The translations under genes and the position numbers were made by a program. This document shows positions 24,885 through 32,487 of a stretch of 49,667 bases of DNA, piece by piece. How positions within the stretch are numbered: position 1 is the stretch's first letter; the number at the start of each line of letters is the position of its first letter. Origin of the DNA: an uncultured Oscillospiraceae bacterium (GTDB taxonomy: Bacteria; Bacillota; Clostridia; Oscillospirales; Oscillospiraceae); NCBI GenBank assembly GCA_910577915.1, contig CAJTOM010000009.1:1-49667 (forward strand). Reading direction: 5' to 3'. Below the pieces are notes generated by a model. That model was not told the DNA's origin. It did no database searches and was given only the letters and a program-made list of their open reading frames with translations.

Positions 24885-26219
24885 CTATTTCAGAGCCGCG
24901 GCCTGGAGCTCGTCGAAAGCGGCCATGCACTCGTCCACAGAAGCGCCGCCCAGCAGCTCCCGGACGATCAGGCAGGTGTTGCCCCATTGCTCCACCCGCA
25001 TGCCCGCGTTGGAGCCCAGGACATAGACCCCCTCCTCAATCCGGTCGCTGAGGGGCTGCAAGGCGGGAACACAGTCCACCTTCACATTTTTGGAGGGGGA
25101 GATGACCCGGTTGGTCTCCGCGTAGAGCTGAAGCGCCTCGTCGGAGGTCATCACCTCCAGCGCCCGTAGCGCGTCCTCCCTGTGCTCCGCCCTGGCGCCG
25201 ATGCCGAAGCCGGTTGTGGACACCACCGGCATCCGGCCCCGGCTGCTGGGGAAGCCGATGACCTGCATCGTAAAATCCGTCTTCCCGTAGGCGGTCTCCG
25301 TGTTGGCCGCGCCCCAGTAGGCCATGACGATGGGGGTCTTCCCCGCCAGAAAGTCCGGCCCCTCCGCCTCGATGGCCTCGCTGACAAGGGCCTTTTCCGC
25401 GTCAATATACCCCCGGTCGATGAGCTCCTGGAGGAACTGGAAGCCGGGGCGCATATAGTCGCTGTACCTGGCCTCCCCGCTGTTGAGGGCGGCGATCTCC
25501 GCCTCCACATTTCCGCCGTTGTACAGGTCCGCGTAGGCCTGGGCAAAGACGAAGGTCTCCAGCCACCAGCGGTTGGCCCCTACCGGGGTCTCAATCCCAT
25601 TCTCCTTGAACACCCGGCAGCACTCCAAAAACTCCTCCGGCGTCTCCGGCAGCTCCAGCTGGTACTGGTCGAACAGGTCCTTGTTGACGAACAGCCCGTA
25701 GGCCACCACCTCCTGGGGGATGGCCACCAGCTTCCCGTCCACCGTGTTGGCGGCGAGGACGATCTCCCGCAGGTTCTGCACGCTCTCCAGCTCTGACAGA
25801 TCCATCAGCGCGCCCTCGGCGCCCAGCGCCATGAGGGTGTCCGGGTTGAGCAGGTACAGATCGTCCATATTGCTGCGGACCCGGTCCAAGGTAACATCGT
25901 CGTAGGTTTTGTCCTGGTAGTCCTCCGCCGTGTAGGTCCTGTATACCATGGTCACGCCCAGCTGCTCCTCCGCCATCATGACCGTCAGATCCGAGGCGGT
26001 CCGGGCCACATTTTCCGCCTCGGGGTCCATCTTCTCCATGGGGCTGAACAGGTTCACCACCCGCTCCTCCTTCTTCTCACGGGGGAGCAGGTTGGTGGGA
26101 TCCTCGTGCTTCCCGCAGGCGGCCAGGGCCAGCACCGCCAGCGCCGCCAGACCGGCGGCCGCCCGCCGCCAGCGGTCTCTCCGCCCGCGTCCGCCTATGA
26201 CCGTTCCTTCATGGTGCAT
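24885..26219 (-). CDS. Extracellular solute-binding lipoprotein (sugar type)
   Basis: 444 residues. An arginine-rich start and hydrophobic stretch end in the lipobox ALAAC (Cys near residue 35), so it should be lipid-anchored outside. The body has the type 1 sugar-binding layout (LYLLNPDTLMALGAEGALMDLSEL, VNKDLFDQYQLELPETPEEFLECCRVFKENGIETPVG, and a long C-terminal helical lobe). No permease or ATPase genes are near. It overlaps the upstream histidine kinase gene by 25 bases, so the two are translated together, which suggests it senses a ligand for the kinase rather than feeding a transporter. The start has GGAGAG 9 bases ahead. Confidence 0.85.
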   Translation of the reverse strand: MHHEGTVIGGRGRRDRWRRAAAGLAALAVLALAACGKHEDPTNLLPREKKEERVVNLFSPMEKMDPEAENVARTASDLTVMMAEEQLGVTMVYRTYTAEDYQDKTYDDVTLDRVRSNMDDLYLLNPDTLMALGAEGALMDLSELESVQNLREIVLAANTVDGKLVAIPQEVVAYGLFVNKDLFDQYQLELPETPEEFLECCRVFKENGIETPVGANRWWLETFVFAQAYADLYNGGNVEAEIAALNSGEARYSDYMRPGFQFLQELIDRGYIDAEKALVSEAIEAEGPDFLAGKTPIVMAYWGAANTETAYGKTDFTMQVIGFPSSRGRMPVVSTTGFGIGARAEHREDALRALEVMTSDEALQLYAETNRVISPSKNVKVDCVPALQPLSDRIEEGVYVLGSNAGMRVEQWGNTCLIVRELLGGASVDECMAAFDELQAAALK

Positions 26220-28759
26220 TGTCTGATCACTCTCCTCAAAAGCTCCATATCCAGGGGCTTGGCCACATGGGCGCTCATGCCGGCGTCCAGCGCCGCCTTT
26301 TCGTCCTCGGCAAAGGCGTTGGCCGTCATGGCGATGATGGGGATAGAGGCCGCGTCCGCCCTCTCCAGAGCGCGGATGGCCCGGGAGGCCTCGTGGCCAT
26401 TCATCACCGGCATCTGGACGTCCATCAAAATGGCGTCAAACTCCCCCTCCGCCGCCCGCTGGAAGCGCTCCAGCGCCAGGCGGCCATTCTCCACAATCTC
26501 ACAGGAGGCCCCCTCGATCTCCAGCAGCTCCGCGAGGATTTCCGCGTTGATGGCGTTGTCCTCGGCGGCCAGGAAGCGCAGGCCCCGCAGGTCGGCGGGC
26601 GCCCCTGCCTCCGGAAGGAGGACCTCACCGGGCTCCGCCCACAGCTCCGACGCCTTCTCCCGGAAGGCGGAGACAAAGAAAGGCTTTGTAAGGACGGCCG
26701 CGGGACTCAGCCGCCCCAGGGCCTCCTCCACCCCCTCCCCGTCCAGCTCCGCCAGGAGCACCATGGGGACGTTCTCCGGCAGCAGCTCCCGCAGCGCCAG
26801 GGCAGCCGGAAGGCCGCAGCTCTCCCAGTCCAGCAGGGCCAGCTGGCAGTCCCCGCCGCCGCCCATCCAGGCAGCGGCCTCCTCCGAGCCGGAGACGGCC
26901 ATAAGCCGGATGCCGGTGTCCTCCGTGAGGGCCAGGATGTTCTCCCGGCTCTCCGGGTCCCCGTCCACCAGCAGGACGCAGGAGATGCCCCGCTGCTCCC
27001 AGAACTGCCGGTCCGCCTGGGCCTCCTGGACGCGCAGCTCCAAATCCACCTGGAACAGGGAGCCCCGGTTCACCTCGCTGGAAACCTTGATGGTCCCGCC
27101 CATGAGCTCCACAATGCTCTTGGTGATGGCCATGCCCAGACCAGTGCCCTGGACCTTGTTGGTGGTGCTGTTCTCCGCCCGGGTGAAGGCGTCGAAGATG
27201 ATCTCCAGGTACTCCGGCGTCATGCCGTAGCCGTTGTCCTCCACCTCGATGCGGATGTGCTCATACTGGCTGGAGCGCTGCTTGAGGCCGATGATGCGCA
27301 GCCAGATGCTGCCCCCCTCCGGCGTGTACTTCACAGCGTTGGAGAGGAGGTTGATCAAAATCTGGTTGATCCGGGTCTCGTCCCCCACCAGGTACTCGTG
27401 GCGGACCCCCGTCACCTCCAGATGGAACGCCTGCCCCTTTGCCTTCGCCATGGGCTGGATGATCGCCTCCACGGAGGAGACCACGTCGTTGAGGGCAAAC
27501 TCCTCCAGGTTGAGCACCACCTTCCCGCTCTCGATCTTGGAGACGTCCAGGATGTCGTTGATCAGGCTGAGCAGATGCTGGCCGGAGGCCACGATCTTCT
27601 TCGTATAGGCCCGCACCTTGGCGGGGTTCTCCGCGTCGGTGGCCAGAAGGGTGGTAAAGCCCAGCACCGCGTTCATGGGGGTGCGGATGTCGTGGGACAT
27701 GTTGGAGAGGAAGGTGGTCTTGGACTCGCTGGCAATCTGGGCGGCCCGGAGGGCCTCGGACAGCTGCTGGCTGTGGAGCCTGCGCTCCTCCTCCTGCTCC
27801 CTGTGCAGCTTATTCTGCTGCCGCCAGCTGAGGTAGTAGAAGAGGACGCACAGCAGAAAGGCGATCAGCATCGCGGCCACCACGATAAAAATGTTCTGGT
27901 TGACGGCCCGGCCCTCCTGCTGGATGGCCTCCACGGGCACGTAGCCCACCAGAAAGACGGTTCCGCCGTTCACCGGCCACATATAGTTGAGGGCGTTCCT
28001 GCCCCGGATGTCGTGGTAAAAGAGGATGTTCTCCCCCTGCTCCAGACAGTCCTCCACCTCCGCCTGGATGGCCGCGTCCTGAATGCTGTTGGCCCGGTAG
28101 AAGTCGGCCAGGTTCAGGTGCCCCGCGTTCCGCTGCCCCATCCCCTTGGGCTTGAGGACAAACCGCCGGCTCTCCGCGTCCATGATATACAGGGAGGCCT
28201 GCTTGTTGTAAAATCCGCCGGGCAGGGCTCTGTCCACGGCGTCGTAGACATACTCGGCGTAAAGCGTCCCGATGGTCCGCCCGTCCCGCTCGACGGGGCA
28301 CTTGATGGTGTAGGACCAGGTACCCATGTGGTTGATGTAGGACTGGGACACCGGCATGCCGTTCACGGTTCCCCCCGCGGAGAAGTCCAGGCCCTCCTCG
28401 GTAAACCGCTCTCCGGTGTTGGAGATACCCTCGGCCCTCCCGGCGAGGATCAGCGCCATCTTCGACACCGTCTGATTCCGCTCATAGGTGCGCACATAGG
28501 CCTCCGGGTCCTCCACCCTGGCGATCTCCTGGGCGATCAGTGCCTGGAACTCCGCCTCACTGTGGAGAATCGCCTCAATGGTACACTGGATGAGATCCAG
28601 ACTCTCGCTGAGGTTCTGAATCGCCGAGGCGGACATCTCCCGGGTGATCCTCCGGGCAACCTGGTGCACAACCGCCCCCAATATACAAAAAACCAAGACG
28701 ATGGAGAGGAACAGGGTCAGCCCTCTCCGTCTTTCCTTCTGGTTCGATTTCCTATTCAT
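26195..28759 (-). CDS. Hybrid histidine kinase with extracellular sensor and two receiver domains
   Basis: 854 residues from ATG 28759 (MNRKSNQ), chosen for the GGAG site ahead. Membrane helices at about 13-34 and 288-311 flank a 250-residue outside sensor of Cache type. Then HisKA with H356 (NMSHDIRTPMNAV), an ATPase domain (INLLSNAVKYTPEGG, DNGYGM, GTGLGMAITKSIVELMGG), a divergent receiver (VLLVDGDPE...LALLDWES) and a canonical receiver (AAEDNAINAEIL...ILMDVQMPVMNG...AMTANAF). No DNA-binding output domain, so the signal must pass to another protein or phosphotransfer partner not seen here. It is co-transcribed with a solute-binding lipoprotein. Confidence 0.92.
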   Translation of the reverse strand: MNRKSNQKERRRGLTLFLSIVLVFCILGAVVHQVARRITREMSASAIQNLSESLDLIQCTIEAILHSEAEFQALIAQEIARVEDPEAYVRTYERNQTVSKMALILAGRAEGISNTGERFTEEGLDFSAGGTVNGMPVSQSYINHMGTWSYTIKCPVERDGRTIGTLYAEYVYDAVDRALPGGFYNKQASLYIMDAESRRFVLKPKGMGQRNAGHLNLADFYRANSIQDAAIQAEVEDCLEQGENILFYHDIRGRNALNYMWPVNGGTVFLVGYVPVEAIQQEGRAVNQNIFIVVAAMLIAFLLCVLFYYLSWRQQNKLHREQEEERRLHSQQLSEALRAAQIASESKTTFLSNMSHDIRTPMNAVLGFTTLLATDAENPAKVRAYTKKIVASGQHLLSLINDILDVSKIESGKVVLNLEEFALNDVVSSVEAIIQPMAKAKGQAFHLEVTGVRHEYLVGDETRINQILINLLSNAVKYTPEGGSIWLRIIGLKQRSSQYEHIRIEVEDNGYGMTPEYLEIIFDAFTRAENSTTNKVQGTGLGMAITKSIVELMGGTIKVSSEVNRGSLFQVDLELRVQEAQADRQFWEQRGISCVLLVDGDPESRENILALTEDTGIRLMAVSGSEEAAAWMGGGGDCQLALLDWESCGLPAALALRELLPENVPMVLLAELDGEGVEEALGRLSPAAVLTKPFFVSAFREKASELWAEPGEVLLPEAGAPADLRGLRFLAAEDNAINAEILAELLEIEGASCEIVENGRLALERFQRAAEGEFDAILMDVQMPVMNGHEASRAIRALERADAASIPIIAMTANAFAEDEKAALDAGMSAHVAKPLDMELLRRVIRQCTMKERS

Positions 28760-28863
28760 TGGCAATCTCCATTCCGGCTCCCTGGAAGCGCCGTGCCCGG
28801 TAGGCTCCCGCAAAAAGCTCTCCAGACGATGGTAGGACGGGCGGCATACAGCGCCCGCACCTT

Positions 28864-28893
28864 ATTATACTATTTTTATCAGACGGGTGTCAA
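28864..28893 (-). promoter_or_regulatory. Promoter of the histidine kinase / binding protein pair
   Basis: Perfect boxes on the minus strand: TTGACA (28893-28888), 18 bases, TATAAT (28869-28864). A leader of about 98 bases runs to the kinase start at 28759. Confidence 0.75.
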
Positions 28894-28954
28894 TAGTTTC
28901 CAAGGGGGCGGAGGGGGAAATCCGCCGGCCGCTGCGCGGGGGATAGAGAAGGGC

Positions 28955-28979
28955 CCCGGAGGCATGGCGAGCCTCCGGG
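28955..28979 (-). terminator. Hairpin downstream of the tRNA-like RNA candidate
   Basis: A perfect 9 bp stem (28955-28963 with 28971-28979) and 7-base loop. On the minus strand it is followed by GCCCTTCTCT, a weak terminator tail. It lies just past the 3' end of the candidate structured RNA. Confidence 0.5.
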
Positions 28980-29009
28980 ACCTCTGCTGTTTTCCCCGTT
29001 CCCACCCTC

Positions 29010-29217
29010 GCCGCGCCGGTCAACGCATGGTTGTACCCTGTCTATTCCCGGTGGGGTAACAGTACGGCTGTATTGGTGCTGGGCCTGTCCGTGCATCAGG
29101 GATTCGAACCCCGCTTCGCGGGCGCCCCGGCCCGCGTCCATACGGCTGCGGTTCCTCTCATAACCATGTCCGGCTGCATGCTCCGCCGGAAGGAGCGCAC
29201 GTTCGCCCCGGCGCGGC
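29010..29217 (-). ncRNA. Candidate structured RNA with tRNA-like T-arm, downstream of DIP1984 gene
   Basis: The ends pair perfectly over 10 bp (29217-29208 with 29019-29010), closing a stretch of 208 bases with no gene. Inside, on the minus strand, is a full T-arm: a 5 bp stem (29113-29109 with 29101-29097) around the loop TTCGAAT, preceded by a 7 bp GC hairpin (29136-29130 with 29123-29117). A D-arm-like hairpin (CTCC/GGAG, loop TTCCGGC, 29195-29181) and a 6 bp acceptor-like helix (29201-29196 with 29095-29090) complete a tRNA-like elbow. No anticodon loop or CCA end is found, so it is not an ordinary tRNA. The closest known idea is a Y-RNA-like (YrlA) RNA, which carries a tRNA-mimic module. 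It starts 11 bases after the DIP1984 stop codon and is probably on the same transcript. Confidence 0.5.
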
Positions 29218-29227
29218 TACCTGTCGC

Positions 29228-29680
29228 TCAGAGCAGCTCCGTGGTCCAGTTGACGGCCTGGATGGCGTTGTCCACCTCCCGCAGCCGGCAGGCCAGCTCG
29301 TCCGCCCGCTTCCGGTACACCGGCACGGGGACGGAGCTGCAGATCTTGATCTCTGAGCGGGTGGAGCGGCGGGTGAGGCTGCTGGCGCAGGTGAGAAAAT
29401 TCCGGTAGGTCCCCGCCCGCAGCTTCAAGCAGTCCCGGCGGGCCAGCAGCTCCGTCAGGGTTCCGGCCTCCGTGCGGGTCTCGCAGTTGGTGCGGTTGAT
29501 GCGGGCCATCATCTCCTCCAGCTGGGCCGCACAGACCTCGTACTCCTCCAGCAGGGCCACCGGGTCCTCGGCGGGGGCCTCCCCCTCCTGGACGGTGGCG
29601 TTGTCATACAGGCGGGCGGCCAGCTGCTCCATCCGCTTTTGCAGGTCGGCGCGGAGCTGCAGGGCTTCGGCAAGCTTCAT
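29228..29680 (-). CDS. DIP1984 family protein (septicolysin-like)
   Basis: 150 residues, almost all helical, opening MKLAEALQLRADLQKRMEQLAARLYDNATVQEGE, the recognisable start of DIP1984 proteins (once named septicolysin). A middle helix carries INRTNCETRTEAGTLTELLARRD and the C-terminal helix is REVDNAIQAVNWTTELL. The N-terminal helices probably form a coiled coil. Biochemical function unknown. AAGGGAG lies 9 bases before the start and a good promoter is at 29730-29758. The next element downstream is the tRNA-like RNA candidate, pointing to an RNA-related role. Confidence 0.85.
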   Translation of the reverse strand: MKLAEALQLRADLQKRMEQLAARLYDNATVQEGEAPAEDPVALLEEYEVCAAQLEEMMARINRTNCETRTEAGTLTELLARRDCLKLRAGTYRNFLTCASSLTRRSTRSEIKICSSVPVPVYRKRADELACRLREVDNAIQAVNWTTELL

Positions 29681-29729
29681 GGATATGGGCTCCCTTCTGA
29701 AAAATCATTGATTTCTTTCGGCTCTGCTC

Positions 29730-29758
29730 AGTATAGCAGGGGCGGCGGCGCGCGTCAA
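29730..29758 (-). promoter_or_regulatory. Promoter of the DIP1984 gene and RNA
   Basis: On the minus strand TTGACG (29758-29753), 17 bases, TATACT (29735-29730). Confidence 0.7.
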
Positions 29759-29907
29759 GGGGCGGGCTTTTGCCGGGGGAACAGCATGTAACGTTTTGCG
29801 AAAAAAATATCAGGGAAAATGCCCCGCTTTCCGCCGCCCCTCTTTACTTCTCACCATCCCGTGATATAATATCCCATATGACTACACCAAACGGAGGAAT
29901 CACAGAC

Positions 29908-30483
29908 ATGCTGGAAGTAGAGCTGAAAGCCGCGCTGACCCCGGAGCAGGCCGCAGGCCTGCCGGACCGTCTGGAGGCGATGGGATTCGCCGACAGCGCC
30001 CTGCTGCAGGAGACCGATCTGTACTGGAACGGCGGCGGCCGGGATTTTCGGGAGACCGACGAGGCCCTGCGGCTGCGGAGGGTGGCGGACCTGCGGACCC
30101 AAAAGGCCGAGAACCTGCTCACCTACAAGGGGCCCAGGCGGGACAGCCGGTCCAACACGCGGCTGGAGCACGAGACCAGTGTGGGCAGCATGGAGACGGC
30201 GCGGCAGCTGCTGGAGGCCCTGGGGTATCAGGCGGCGTACATTGTGGAGAAGCGGCGCCGGGAGTTCACCAGGGAGGGAATCACAGTCTGTCTCGACCAG
30301 GTTGCCGGCCTGGGGAACTACCTGGAGCTGGAGATTCTGCTGCGGGACGGGATGGACCGGGATGCGGCCATCGACCGGCTGCTGGCGCTGCTGGACAGCC
30401 TGGGCGTCAGCCGGGAGGCCCTGTGCCGCCGGTCCTACCTGGAGCTTCTGATTGCTGCGGACACGGTGCGGAAGTCCTTGTAG
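29908..30483 (+). CDS. CYTH domain / CyaB-type class IV adenylate cyclase-like protein
   Basis: 191 residues, start ATG 29908 after CGGAGGA; a TATAAT box lies at 29865-29870. The CYTH signature ExExK is at the very start (EVELK, residues 3-7), with basic strands RLRRVADL, LTYKGPRR and VEKRRREF lining the triphosphate tunnel and the closing CLDQVAGLGNYLELE. CYTH enzymes act on triphosphate substrates: cAMP synthesis, thiamine triphosphatase or inorganic triphosphatase. Which one cannot be told from sequence. Its last 49 bases overlap the convergent HAD phosphatase gene. Confidence 0.9.
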   Translation: MLEVELKAALTPEQAAGLPDRLEAMGFADSALLQETDLYWNGGGRDFRETDEALRLRRVADLRTQKAENLLTYKGPRRDSRSNTRLEHETSVGSMETARQLLEALGYQAAYIVEKRRREFTREGITVCLDQVAGLGNYLELEILLRDGMDRDAAIDRLLALLDSLGVSREALCRRSYLELLIAADTVRKSL

Positions 30484-31067
30484 GGGATGTAGGGCTTCCC
30501 CAGGCCGGAGAGGAACTTTGCCAGGACGTCGCGGGCGAAGACCGTGTCTGCCGCCTGGGCCATGTTCCGGTCCGTAAAGCTGTCGCCGATGCCGATGGCG
30601 CGGTCGTACCGGTAGAGGGCCATCACGTCTGTCTTTTTCAGCAGCTCGTTGCCGTCGTCGTACTCCGAGACCAGCCGCATCCGGGGGCCGGAGACGTCCA
30701 GCTCCACCGCGTGCATCCCCAGGAGGCGGTCCCGGCAGGGGCCCATTTTCTGCTCCAGAAACTGCAGGATGCCGCCGGAGATCACCACCACCGGAATGTC
30801 CAGCTCCTCGCAGGTATCCAAAAACTCGTCGAACCCCGGCCGCAGGGGGACGCTCCGCACGTACGCCAGCAGCTCCGGCAGCAGGGACGACGGCGCGCCG
30901 TCATAGGCCCGGCGGACCACCTGGCTGAGGGTCACGTCCCCTCTGGCCAGCTTCTCGCTGTAGAGGGCGAACTCACCGGGATCGACAAACCGTTTCATCG
31001 CGCCGGCCAGGGTGTCCTCCATGGTGATGGTGCCGTCAAAATCCACGAATGCAATGGTCCTTTCCAT
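30435..31067 (-). CDS. MtnX-like HAD phosphatase (subfamily IB)
   Basis: 210 residues. HAD motifs: FVDFDGTIT near the N-terminus (nucleophile Asp and acid Asp), VVVISGG (motif II Ser), a Lys in ELLKKTDV, and IGIGDSFTDRNMA (motif IV). The short IB-type cap is like MtnX (2-hydroxy-3-keto-5-methylthiopentenyl-1-phosphate phosphatase) and phosphoserine phosphatase. It lies 83 bases downstream of a RuBisCO-like gene on the same strand; the RuBisCO-like plus MtnX-like pair recalls the methionine-salvage enzymes MtnW and MtnX, but no other salvage gene is here, so its substrate is probably the product of the local pathway. Confidence 0.83.
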   Translation of the reverse strand: MERTIAFVDFDGTITMEDTLAGAMKRFVDPGEFALYSEKLARGDVTLSQVVRRAYDGAPSSLLPELLAYVRSVPLRPGFDEFLDTCEELDIPVVVISGGILQFLEQKMGPCRDRLLGMHAVELDVSGPRMRLVSEYDDGNELLKKTDVMALYRYDRAIGIGDSFTDRNMAQAADTVFARDVLAKFLSGLGKPYIPYKDFRTVSAAIRSSR

Positions 31068-31149
31068 AAAGCGCTCCTCTCTATATCATATCCGCGTATA
31101 ACGTCCTGCGGGGCGGGGGTGACGCCCCCGCCCCGCTTGTTCGGGGCCC

Positions 31150-32466
31150 TCAATTCATCAGATCAAAATTCTTCTTCAGATCCGGATGCAGGTGCCCCAG
31201 CATCCGCGCCAGCTCCGGGTGGTCCTTGGCGTACTCCACCACAGGTACCCCGGCCATGGCCGCGTCGATGGCCTGGCGCATGGACCTGGCCCCTGCCTCG
31301 CTGCCGTCCGGATGCCCGTGGACGCCGCCGCCGGCGGCCAGCATCACGTCCGTCCCCACCGCCTTGACGATGGGCTCCACCGCCAGCTGGGTGGTGCCGC
31401 CGGAGCAGGCGTACATCATGGGCTTGATGTTCCACCAGGGCTGGGTGAAGAACTTGAAGCTGCGGTAGAACAGCTTGTAGCTCACAGGGAACTTGCCGAA
31501 GGGGTGGCCGTTGATCTGGAAGTCGCCCCCCGCCAGCCGGGTGATCTTGCCGATGAGCAGGGGCGCGGCGATGCCCGTGTAGGTAGACCCCGCCATGGCC
31601 CCGGCAAAATTCACATGGGCCAGGATGGGCACGTTGATGTTCGGGTCGTCCGCCAGCATCTTCAGCGTATCGAAGCCGGTGGTGTATACGTTCACCATCA
31701 GGCAGTTGCCGCCGTACTCCAGCACCCGGTAGGCGTTGTCCCGGACCTTGCCCGTCTCATCGGAGATGTTCACGGCGTAGAGGCTGCGCTCGCCGGTCTC
31801 CTCATAGACCCGCTTCTCGGCGGCCATGAACTTCCTCACCCGGTCCTCCAGAGGGCAGAAGGGGCCGTCAGCCAGCATCAGCTCGTCGTCCTTGATCACG
31901 TCCACGCCGCCTCTGCAGGCCCGGTAGAACAGCTCCGCCCCCTCGTCGGCGGTCCAGCCGATGTTGGGCTTGATCATGGCGTTGAGCAGGGGCCGCTCCG
32001 GCACGCCCAGCACGTCCCGCAGGCCCTGGACGCCGAACTTGGGCCCCTGGAAGCCCTCGATCATCCTCCGAGGGAAGGCCACATCGATGAGGCGGATCAT
32101 GCCGGAGGCGGAGATGTTGCCGAACAGGACCGTCATCAGAGCGGACATGCTGGTGGAGAAATTGTGCGCGGGGTAGGCCAGCTGGATGATATACAGGGGG
32201 GGCTCGTCAGACATGTAGTCGCAGCCCGCGTCCGGGACCTCATAGAGGGCGACCAGCTTGGCCCCGAACCGGCGGGTCTTCTCCATAGAGTCCGCCCCCA
32301 CCTTGATCCAGGTGCCGGTAGTCTGCTCGTCGGCGATGGCCATGGCCAGCCGCTCGATGTTGGAGGTCTTTACCTTGGCCTGGTAGGTGGCGATCACATA
32401 GCCGTCGTCAAAGGCCACCTCCGGGAACGCGTAGGTCAGATTTTCTTCCTCAAGCCTGCGGATCAT
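31150..32466 (-). CDS. RuBisCO-like protein (form IV type)
   Basis: 438 residues. Key residues of the RuBisCO barrel are kept: K166 (MIKPNIGW), the carbamylated lysine and metal ligands in GGVDVIKDDE (K192, D194, E195), H284 (HVNFAGA), K307 (GKITR), S355-GG and the phosphate-binding GGG at 379-381. The second loop-1 lysine of true RuBisCO (K177) is N168, and the CO2-fixing sequence context is missing, so this should be a RuBisCO-like protein that enolises, isomerises or cleaves a phosphorylated ketone. It sits with an FGGY kinase, an aminotransferase and an HAD phosphatase, a set that I do not recognise as a described pathway. GGAGGAG precedes the start. Confidence 0.9.
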   Translation of the reverse strand: MIRRLEEENLTYAFPEVAFDDGYVIATYQAKVKTSNIERLAMAIADEQTTGTWIKVGADSMEKTRRFGAKLVALYEVPDAGCDYMSDEPPLYIIQLAYPAHNFSTSMSALMTVLFGNISASGMIRLIDVAFPRRMIEGFQGPKFGVQGLRDVLGVPERPLLNAMIKPNIGWTADEGAELFYRACRGGVDVIKDDELMLADGPFCPLEDRVRKFMAAEKRVYEETGERSLYAVNISDETGKVRDNAYRVLEYGGNCLMVNVYTTGFDTLKMLADDPNINVPILAHVNFAGAMAGSTYTGIAAPLLIGKITRLAGGDFQINGHPFGKFPVSYKLFYRSFKFFTQPWWNIKPMMYACSGGTTQLAVEPIVKAVGTDVMLAAGGGVHGHPDGSEAGARSMRQAIDAAMAGVPVVEYAKDHPELARMLGHLHPDLKKNFDLMN

Positions 32467-32487
32467 CGTATCTCCTCCTTTTGTCGT

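Noticed and set aside
26219..29059. A very long open frame (about 946 codons) antisense to the histidine kinase
   Set aside because: It is the mirror of a GC-rich gene: low-complexity, Gly/His/Leu/Pro-rich translation, no domain, no ribosome site, and the kinase on the other strand has clear motifs.
29090..29201. Canonical tRNA (Ser, Leu or Sec) suggested by the GGTTCGAATCC motif
   Set aside because: No seven-base anticodon loop with a fitting triplet, no CCA, an imperfect acceptor helix, and a larger 10 bp helix encloses the whole segment. Treated as a tRNA-like RNA candidate instead.
30435..32466. Methionine-salvage mtnW-mtnX
   Set aside because: The RuBisCO-like and HAD genes resemble these, but no mtnA, mtnB, mtnK or mtnN is present and the other two neighbours are a sugar kinase and an aminomutase-like enzyme, so the symbols are not assigned.
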